In this document: piece after piece, positions 34,674-40,202 of the stretch
Layout of the letters: each line of letters opens with the position of its first letter
Position numbering within the stretch: position 1 is the stretch's first letter
Assembly: GCA_022841475.1 (NCBI GenBank)
Contig: JALHRJ010000040.1
Coordinates: 1 to 40,202, forward strand
Length of the DNA stretch: 40,202 bases
Reading direction: 5' to 3'
Origin: Cyclobacteriaceae bacterium
GTDB lineage: Bacteria; Bacteroidota; Bacteroidia; Cytophagales; Cyclobacteriaceae
Made by a program: the position numbers and the translations under genes
The notes under the pieces: generated by a model
The model's database searches: none
What the model was told of the DNA's origin: nothing
Seen by the model: only the letters and a program-made list of their open reading frames with translations

Positions 34674-36041
34674 GTGCAGATCAGAACCCGGCTTACCCTG
34701 CAGTTTACGGTGTTGGTAAGTACCATTGTATTACTCTCATTTTTCGCAATTTATTTTTTTACAAAGCAGTTTACGGAACAGGATTTTTCCAGAAGGCTAA
34801 GGGAGAAGGCGATAACAGCCGCCATACTTTTAATTAAAGTTGAACAGGTTGACACCATACTGCTTAAAGTTATTGACCGCGCAAAACGTGATAATTTATA
34901 CCGCGAGAGCATTCGTGTTTATGATGAAGCAGCTAAAGAAATATATTTTAGTGGCGACACCGTAAAATTGGGAATCTACCAACAGCTGTTTCAGGAAGTG
35001 AAAGCAGAGGGTGAACAAAAGCTAAAACACAAGGAATATACGGTAGCAGGAATACCTTTTAAGGATCGGGGAAAAGAATATGTAATCATTGCTTCTGCTG
35101 AGGATGTTACCGGGTTTAATCGATTGGTTGACTTGCAACGAATCCTGGTTGCCTTTTTTATTATTTCCGTTATTCTCGTTTTCATTTCAGGCTGGATTTA
35201 TGCGGGGCGTGCTCTGCGCCCAATAAAAAGTATTATCCATGAAGTTCAGAACATTTCACCCCAAAATCTTAGTCAACGTCTTGAAGAAAGCCCACATCCC
35301 GATGAGATCGGGAAATTGATTTTTATTTTTAATGGGTTGCTTACCCGACTGGAAAAGGCATTCCAACTTCAAAAGATGTTTGTATCTAATGTTTCGCACG
35401 AACTCAAAAATCCGTTAACCAACATTACTTCTCAACTGGAAGTTACCCTTTTGAATGAACGATCGAAAGAAGAGTATCGCGAAACGATTGAATCGGTATT
35501 GGAAGATATTAAAGGACTTAATCACCTTTCCAATAGTTTGCTGGACCTGGCCCGGCTTACCCGTGAGTCTGATTCTTTTACAATGACCAAAGTTCGCCTT
35601 GACGAAGTGCTGTGGGATACACGTGAAAGTATAAACGCCATTGATCCGCAGTATAAAGTAGAAGTAAAAATTCTTGAGATGCCGGAAGATGAAAATAGAT
35701 TGTATGTGACTGGTAATCCCTACCTTCTCAAAATTGCATTTCAAAATATCATTGAAAATGCCTGTAAATTTTCGGATGACGGAAAGGCGCAGGTGGCGCT
35801 TACTTGTAAGAAAGACGATTTGATTGTGCAAATCTCTGATCAGGGACCGGGGATTGAAGAAAAAGACCTTGAAAATGTTTTTCAGCCATTTTTCCGTACG
35901 GACGCAACATCAAAAGTAAAAGGGTATGGGGTTGGCCTTCCGCTCACACAACGCATTATTTCCATTCATAAAGGAAAAATCAGCATCGAATCTACACCCG
36001 GTATGGGTACCCTGGTTAGCGTGATTCTCCAAACAGCTTAA
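34674..36041 (+). CDS. HAMP sensor histidine kinase, partner of the response regulator
   Basis: The protein has 455 residues with a GTG start at 34674, two bases after the regulator stop. A first helix (10-29) and a second (about 157-177) enclose an extracytoplasmic sensor of about 125 residues. HAMP follows (178-230, ALRPIKSIIHEVQNI..), then HisKA with His242 in VSNVSHELKNPLTN, and the ATPase: NIIENACKFS, DQGPGI, GYGVGLPLTQRI. It should phosphorylate the upstream regulator. The layout resembles CusS/ArlS-type kinases. The ligand is unknown; the sensor part shows no metal-binding His/Cys cluster. Confidence 0.93.
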   Translation: MQIRTRLTLQFTVLVSTIVLLSFFAIYFFTKQFTEQDFSRRLREKAITAAILLIKVEQVDTILLKVIDRAKRDNLYRESIRVYDEAAKEIYFSGDTVKLGIYQQLFQEVKAEGEQKLKHKEYTVAGIPFKDRGKEYVIIASAEDVTGFNRLVDLQRILVAFFIISVILVFISGWIYAGRALRPIKSIIHEVQNISPQNLSQRLEESPHPDEIGKLIFIFNGLLTRLEKAFQLQKMFVSNVSHELKNPLTNITSQLEVTLLNERSKEEYRETIESVLEDIKGLNHLSNSLLDLARLTRESDSFTMTKVRLDEVLWDTRESINAIDPQYKVEVKILEMPEDENRLYVTGNPYLLKIAFQNIIENACKFSDDGKAQVALTCKKDDLIVQISDQGPGIEEKDLENVFQPFFRTDATSKVKGYGVGLPLTQRIISIHKGKISIESTPGMGTLVSVILQTA

Positions 36042-36206
36042 GTGGTTTCTAATTCCTTTCTAATTGCCTTTTTGCCACAAGGTTCAACCCTGCGATTACA
36101 TTTGTCTTATAGTTTTTTCAAGGTTGTTTGAGTTTAGAATTTAGTTTACAGGTTTGGGAGAGGCTCTGATCAGACGTAAGCCAACTAACGATAAGTCTCT
36201 TCTACT

Positions 36207-36238
36207 AAAAAATGGGGTTTGCAACGCCCCATTTTTTT
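36207..36238. terminator. bidirectional terminator between convergent genes
   Basis: AAAAAATGGGG (36207-36217) pairs with CCCCATTTTTT (36227-36237), with A- and T-tracts on both sides, so it can stop transcription from the kinase gene and from gldH. Confidence 0.85.
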
Positions 36239-36241
36239 TGT

Positions 36242-36715
36242 TTATAAGTCCTTCGTTTCGACCCGCAGACCAACGGCTAATATCCCTCGCAATGAATCTT
36301 GCCTGTTGAATTGCTCCAGTTGTATTTTATAGATGCCGGGGGATTTGAATTCCTGATTTTCAAGAAGTATAAATTGATTGTCATACACATCTCCCAACCC
36401 ACTACGGCCTAACGGTCTTCCGGTTTTTTGGTCAAATAAAAAATTGGAAACCAGCTTTTTAGAAAGTTCAGTACCACTGGAATCCAGTAGTGCGTATTGT
36501 ACAAAAAGACGAGCAAAGGGATAATCTAAGGAATTGCGAACGTTATAATACAGATTATACTTTTTTGTGGTATCCCTGATTTCAAACTCAAAACTTGCCT
36601 GATTATTAATCTTCCAGGTCCTATCACTAAATTCTGTGTACTCTTCAAATACGCGATTCGAATCGCACCCGGCTAAAAGCAAAAGCGCAAAGAATAGAAA
36701 AAAAGTATACTTCAT
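36242..36715 (-). CDS. gldH: gliding motility lipoprotein GldH
   Basis: A 157-residue lipoprotein with lipobox LLLLAGC (Cys17). The pattern NRVFEEYTEFSDRTWKINN, then NLYYNVRNSLDYPFARLFVQY and ending NRQDSLRGILAVGLRVE, fits GldH. GldH is a surface or periplasmic lipoprotein needed for gliding in Flavobacterium johnsoniae and linked to the type IX secretion machinery. Whether this organism glides cannot be told from one gene. Its start overlaps the RicT-like stop by four bases (36712-36715), showing translational coupling. The shared terminator lies just after its stop. Confidence 0.85.
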   Translation of the reverse strand: MKYTFFLFFALLLLAGCDSNRVFEEYTEFSDRTWKINNQASFEFEIRDTTKKYNLYYNVRNSLDYPFARLFVQYALLDSSGTELSKKLVSNFLFDQKTGRPLGRSGLGDVYDNQFILLENQEFKSPGIYKIQLEQFNRQDSLRGILAVGLRVETKDL

Positions 36716-37905
36716 TCCTTTTTAGGTCCGTTAGGATTGTTGCGTGGCTGAGGATTTCGATTGGGTTGGCTTTGATTGTTTCTGCGATCCTTATTGCGAT
36801 TTTTGTTTTTCTTCTTTTTTTTGCTTTTGGATTTATCATGGAATTTCCGGTCCATGTTTTCGAGGTCGCTGTTGAGTTTTGCAATGGGTATTTTTGCTTC
36901 TTCAACATTGATGTCGAGGTTGGCTGGTTTTTTACCCGCCTTATTCATTTCAAGAATTTCGTTTACCCGATCAATATTTAACGGATACCAGTTGTTATCC
37001 TCTTTGAACCCAAACCACATGATTCTGCGAAAGATATCTGTCTTTTGTAAGCGAGCTTCTCCACGCTCGGTGAGTAAGGGTGTCTCTACCTCCGGGATTC
37101 CCTTTAGCGCTTCCATGTAGGTTTCCAGTTCGTAATTCAGGCAACACTTCAGGCGTCCGCATTGACCAGAAAGTTTACTGGGATTTAAAGATAGATTCTG
37201 ATAGCGCGCTGCACTGGTGGCTACATTTTTGAAATCAGTTAACCAGGTGGAGCAACAGAGTTCGCGACCACACACACCTATACCTCCAATTCGGCCAGCT
37301 TCTTGCCGTAAACTGATTTGCCGCATCTCTACGCGAATTTTAAATTCTGTAGCAAGCAGTTTTATCAACTCCCGAAAATCTACACGATCTTCCGCTGAGT
37401 AAAAGAATGTAGCCTTGGTATTGTCGGCCTGGTACTCTACATCCGAGAGTTTCATGTGCAATCTCAATTGTTGAATTATTTCGCGGGTGCGATAAAGGGT
37501 TGGGAGATCGCGCTTTTTTATTTCTTCAAATTTTTCAAGATCTTTTTGATTGGCGAGTCTATAGATTTTAAGAACCTCATCATCATTGGCTACTTTCTTT
37601 TTTTGCATCTGCAAGCGTACCAGTTCGCCTTGCAGCGATACGTGTCCTAAATGATGACCGGTTGCAGCTTCAACAATAATGGCATCGCCCGTAGTTAACG
37701 AAAGGCCTTCGGTATTACGATAAAAATCTTTACGGCCATTTTTAAATCTCACCTCCACAACCTGAAAACGGTCCTTTACGGGCATATCCATGTTGGATAG
37801 CCAATCGAATACATTCATTTTGTTACAACCACCGGTGCCACAGGCCCCATTATTGTTACAACCCGATACTTTTCCATCCTTCTTAGTTCCACAAGCACAG
37901 CCCAT
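36712..37905 (-). CDS. PSP1 / RicT (YaaT)-like protein with basic tail
   Basis: A cytosolic protein of 397 residues. The N-terminus is Cys-rich (Cys 3, 5, 16, 22, 27; CACGT, CNNNGACGTGGC), which could bind metal or an Fe-S cluster. The PSP1 domain contains the conserved GRIGGIGVCGRELCCSTW and LSGQCGRLKCCLNYE blocks with Cys pairs. RicT of Bacillus belongs to the Y-complex, which carries Fe-S clusters and affects mRNA maturation; whether this holds here is unknown. The last 60 residues are a disordered basic Lys/Asn/Pro/Arg tail (KSKKKKKNKNRNKDRR), longer than in Bacillus and perhaps RNA-binding. It is translationally coupled to gldH. Confidence 0.85.
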   Translation of the reverse strand: MGCACGTKKDGKVSGCNNNGACGTGGCNKMNVFDWLSNMDMPVKDRFQVVEVRFKNGRKDFYRNTEGLSLTTGDAIIVEAATGHHLGHVSLQGELVRLQMQKKKVANDDEVLKIYRLANQKDLEKFEEIKKRDLPTLYRTREIIQQLRLHMKLSDVEYQADNTKATFFYSAEDRVDFRELIKLLATEFKIRVEMRQISLRQEAGRIGGIGVCGRELCCSTWLTDFKNVATSAARYQNLSLNPSKLSGQCGRLKCCLNYELETYMEALKGIPEVETPLLTERGEARLQKTDIFRRIMWFGFKEDNNWYPLNIDRVNEILEMNKAGKKPANLDINVEEAKIPIAKLNSDLENMDRKFHDKSKSKKKKKNKNRNKDRRNNQSQPNRNPQPRNNPNGPKKE

Positions 37906-37933
37906 CGGGTAAATTATTAGTCAGTTTAAAACT

Positions 37934-37965
37934 TAAAGTTATATGGTTAAAGGTGCATTGACAAA
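37934..37965 (-). promoter_or_regulatory. promoter for the ricT-like/gldH operon
   Basis: On the minus strand TTTG (37962-37965), 20 bases, then TAACTTTA (37934-37941), one mismatch to TAnnTTTG, about 28 bases before the ATG at 37905. Confidence 0.4.
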
Positions 37966-37976
37966 CGAACTGGCTT

Positions 37977-39275
37977 TCAATTTCTTAGCTCACTTTCGAC
38001 CCTGGCAAGGTCCTGGCCAATGTCTTTGCGGTAATAGACACCTTCCCATGTAATTTGCCTAGCTCTCGCATACGCCCTGGCAGTTGCGTCTACCAAATTC
38101 TTACCTCGCCCGGTAACAGCCAGCACACGGCCTCCATGGGTTAAAATCTCGTTTTCCCTTTTCAGAGTACCAGCATGAAATACAAGGGCTTCATCAGACT
38201 CACCGATGCCGGAAATAATTTTGCCCTTTTCAAAATTATCAGGATAGCCACCCGAAGCCATTACTACCGTTACTGCATAATTGGGTGAGATGGTAATTTG
38301 CTTTCCCTTCAATTTTCCATGGGCACATGCTGATAGCAACTCTACCAGATCGCTTTCAATACGAGTCATCACTGCTTCTGTTTCCGGGTCGCCCATGCGG
38401 GTGTTGTATTCGATCACCTGCGGTTCACCTTTTACATTCATTAATCCTATGAAAATAAAACCTTTGAAGGGTATGCTTTCTTTTTTTAAGCCTAGAACGG
38501 TGGGCTTAATCACTTTCTCTTCAACCTTTTTCATAAAGGCGGCATCAGCAAACGCAACGGGCGAAACCGCACCCATGCCACCGGTGTTTGGGCCTGTGTC
38601 ACCATCGCCAATTCGCTTATAGTCTTTGGCTTCCGGTAGAATAACATAGTCGTTGCCATCGGTTAACACAAAAACCGAAAGTTCAATGCCATCAAGAAAT
38701 TCTTCCACCAACACTTTTGAACTGGCTTCACCAAACTTTTTTTCTTCCAGCATTTCTTTGATTGCCTGCTGCGCTTCCATTACTGAAGAAGTGATAATCA
38801 CACCTTTTCCTGCAGCCAGGCCATCCGCTTTGAGGACAAGTGGGGGCGTGCACGTTTCCAGATACTTGACCGCTTCAGCGCTTTCGTGCGATAAGAAGGT
38901 GCGAGCTTTTGCTGTAGGCACTCCATGGCGAATCATGAATTGTTTTGAAAAATCTTTACTACCTTCCAGTTGAGCACCCTGTTGACCAGGGCCCACCAGT
39001 GCAATGGACTTTAGATTTTCATGACTCTCAAAATAATCACGAATACCTTTTACCAAAGGTACTTCGGGGCCGACAACCACAAGATCTAATTTTTTATCAA
39101 GGCAAAATTTTCCAAGTCCTTCAAAATCGTCAACAGCTATGGATACATTTTCGCCAACCTGACCGGTGCCGGCATTGCCGGGCGCGATGTACAACTTATT
39201 ACACAAGGAGCTCTGTCGGATTTTCCAGGCTAGGGCATGTTCGCGGCCACCATTTCCAATGATCAATATATTCAT
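37977..39275 (-). CDS. purD: phosphoribosylamine-glycine ligase (GAR synthetase)
   Basis: Cytosolic ATP-grasp enzyme, second step of purine synthesis: phosphoribosylamine + glycine + ATP to GAR. The 432 residues match. The start MNILIIGNGGREHALAWKI is the N-terminal signature, LVVVGPEVPL and VLKADGLAAGKGVI are ATP-grasp parts, and NTRMGDPETEAVM is the family motif near the metal site. It uses glycine, as does GcvP in the window, but the genes are far apart. It is a single gene with a -7 motif close to its ATG. Confidence 0.96.
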   Translation of the reverse strand: MNILIIGNGGREHALAWKIRQSSLCNKLYIAPGNAGTGQVGENVSIAVDDFEGLGKFCLDKKLDLVVVGPEVPLVKGIRDYFESHENLKSIALVGPGQQGAQLEGSKDFSKQFMIRHGVPTAKARTFLSHESAEAVKYLETCTPPLVLKADGLAAGKGVIITSSVMEAQQAIKEMLEEKKFGEASSKVLVEEFLDGIELSVFVLTDGNDYVILPEAKDYKRIGDGDTGPNTGGMGAVSPVAFADAAFMKKVEEKVIKPTVLGLKKESIPFKGFIFIGLMNVKGEPQVIEYNTRMGDPETEAVMTRIESDLVELLSACAHGKLKGKQITISPNYAVTVVMASGGYPDNFEKGKIISGIGESDEALVFHAGTLKRENEILTHGGRVLAVTGRGKNLVDATARAYARARQITWEGVYYRKDIGQDLARVESELRN

Positions 39276-39291
39276 GGCATTTTTAAAAGTT

Positions 39292-39299
39292 CAAAGATA
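39292..39299 (-). promoter_or_regulatory. -7 promoter motif for purD
   Basis: CAAAGATA on the plus strand (TATCTTTG on the minus) is a full TAnnTTTG match 16 bases before the purD ATG. No good -33 element is seen. Confidence 0.45.
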
Positions 39300-39354
39300 C
39301 AACTCCACCTACATTTTGCTAAGCGTAACGGGGCGCTTGCATAGGCTAAAATAA

Positions 39355-39386
39355 ATAAGGCCTGACCAATGTTGATCAGACCTTAT
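39355..39386 (-). terminator. hairpin after recQ
   Basis: ATAAGGCCTGA (39355-39365) pairs with TCAGACCTTAT (39376-39386), one mismatch, ten-base loop, with a T-rich stretch on the minus strand after it. It lies 40 bases after the recQ stop. Confidence 0.7.
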
Positions 39387-39426
39387 ATTTAGTTTACAAA
39401 TTTTTCTTTCGAATATCTAGCTGAAA

Positions 39427-40202
39427 TTAGTTGGCGTATTCGCTCAAAAATTTCACCCGCATCAACCTGAGATTATCTTCGGTAAAATCCGGGTCTTCAT
39501 CTTTAAGGGCATCTACAGCATCTTCAATGCTATCCGTTTCAGATTCTAAAAAATAATCATAGATCTGTTGCTGTTTGTCTTCGTCAAGAACAGAATCAAT
39601 ATAATAGTCCAGGTTAAGTTTGGTGCCCGAATAGCAAATGTTTTCTATTTCGGTTAGCATCTCATCAAAGGTTATGTTCTTCGAATCGGCAATTTCATCC
39701 AGCTCAACTTTTCGATCTATTTGCTGAATGATAAAGATTTTAATTTTTGATTTATTGACAGACGATTTAACGACAATGTCGGAAGCTGTTTCGATGTCAT
39801 TTTCATCGACATAGGTCTGAATAAGATCCAGAAATTCTTTTCCGAATTTATTAACCTTGCCCATACCCACACCGTTAACAGAAGCCAACTCATCTTTAGT
39901 GGTTGGGTAGGTGGTAGCCATTTCCTCCAGCGAAGGATCTTGAAAGATCACATACGGTGGTAAGTCTTTTTCTTTGGCAACCTTTTTCCGGAGTGATTTT
40001 AGCATCTCGAAGAGCTTCTCGTCATACGACTTCGAGTTGACAATTACGCGTTCGGATGATTCTTCATCTTCCCCATCACTGGTAAAGTCATGATCGCGGG
40101 CCAGTTCTATAGGATGTGATTTCTTTAAGAAGGCAAATCCTTTCTTGGATATTTTAAGAACACCGATGTTGTCAATATCTTTTTCCAGGTATTGATAGAT
40201 CA
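39427..40202 (-). CDS. recQ: RecQ-type ATP-dependent DNA helicase, C-terminal part (runs off right edge)
   Basis: The frame stays open to the window edge, so the gene is partial at its 5' end; the internal ATG at 40005 is not its start. About 258 codons are visible. The first part (YLEKDIDNIGVLKISKKGFAF in short) is the end of the RQC winged-helix domain. It is followed by an acidic linker (DGEDEESSER). An HRDC domain comes next, from about KLFEMLKSLRKKVAKE through DPSLEEMATTYPTTKDEL to GVGMGKVNKFG. The remaining 120 residues form an acidic C-terminal extension (two helix-turn units, ending LRLMRVKFLSEYAN), common in Bacteroidota RecQ. The helicase core with its Walker motifs is outside the window. 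RecQ unwinds DNA in repair and recombination. Confidence 0.88.
   Translation of the reverse strand, partial: IYQYLEKDIDNIGVLKISKKGFAFLKKSHPIELARDHDFTSDGEDEESSERVIVNSKSYDEKLFEMLKSLRKKVAKEKDLPPYVIFQDPSLEEMATTYPTTKDELASVNGVGMGKVNKFGKEFLDLIQTYVDENDIETASDIVVKSSVNKSKIKIFIIQQIDRKVELDEIADSKNITFDEMLTEIENICYSGTKLNLDYYIDSVLDEDKQQQIYDYFLESETDSIEDAVDALKDEDPDFTEDNLRLMRVKFLSEYAN

Noticed and set aside
1..40202. CRISPR array, tRNA/rRNA genes, defence island or prophage.
   Set aside because: No spaced direct repeats, no tRNA-like cloverleaf noticed, and none of the genes match known defence or phage families.

Overview
The window reads as chromosomal DNA of a member of the Bacteroidota, most likely a Cytophagales-type bacterium. 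The signs are: a single-chain SecDF fusion; a gliding-motility lipoprotein (GldH) beside a PSP1/RicT-like protein; several lipoproteins and signal peptides ending in AQ; promoters resembling the Bacteroidota -7 motif TAnnTTTG rather than sigma70 boxes; few clear Shine-Dalgarno sites; and the start of an IS1182-type transposase at the left edge. Species cannot be told from this sequence alone. No tRNA, rRNA, CRISPR array, prophage or biosynthetic cluster was seen.

Region 1 (1-6 kb): a transposase fragment, a membrane-anchored class III adenylate cyclase, an unrecognised lipoprotein, a secreted beta-lactamase-fold serine hydrolase, a D-2-hydroxyacid dehydrogenase and a PAQR/hemolysin III membrane protein. 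Region 2 (5.86-10.6 kb): a 300-base non-coding stretch with repeated TAGGGAAA motifs, a small SWIB protein with a histone-H1-like Lys/Ala tail, a pirin and a large secreted zinc metalloprotease. A palindromic repeat element follows, lying between convergent genes. Region 3 (10.6-17.2 kb, mostly minus strand): an ATP-grasp enzyme, an ICMT-like membrane protein, a GH5 glycosidase, a DUF3592 protein, a SemiSWEET sugar transporter, a PhnA-like protein, a GH109-type NAD-dependent glycosidase/oxidoreductase and an M42-like aminopeptidase. This is a mixed carbohydrate and peptide scavenging set.

Region 4 (17.2-23 kb): uracil phosphoribosyltransferase, a small membrane protein, a metzincin lipoprotein broken by a one-base frameshift, the L-serine dehydratase alpha subunit, a small secreted protein and a MASE1 histidine kinase. 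Region 5 (23-30.4 kb): glycine decarboxylase GcvP carrying an in-frame palindromic repeat, and nucleoside diphosphate kinase. A tight plus-strand operon follows: DHH phosphoesterase, two FKBP lipoproteins, RdgB, uridine kinase. Region 6 (30.4-40.2 kb): a small membrane protein, SecDF, an OmpR-type two-component pair, GldH with the RicT-like protein, PurD, and the C-terminal part of RecQ running off the right edge.

Most genes are core metabolism or envelope functions. SdaA (serine), GcvP (glycine), PurD (glycine-dependent purine synthesis), Upp, Udk, Ndk and RdgB give the window a one-carbon/nucleotide flavour, but they sit in separate transcription units. I did not find a clearly new defence or mobile system. 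The most unusual signals are small: a palindromic repeat translated inside gcvP, a frameshifted metalloprotease with its full C-terminus still readable, perfect 16-base palindromes upstream of two genes, and a terminator-like hairpin inside a coding sequence.
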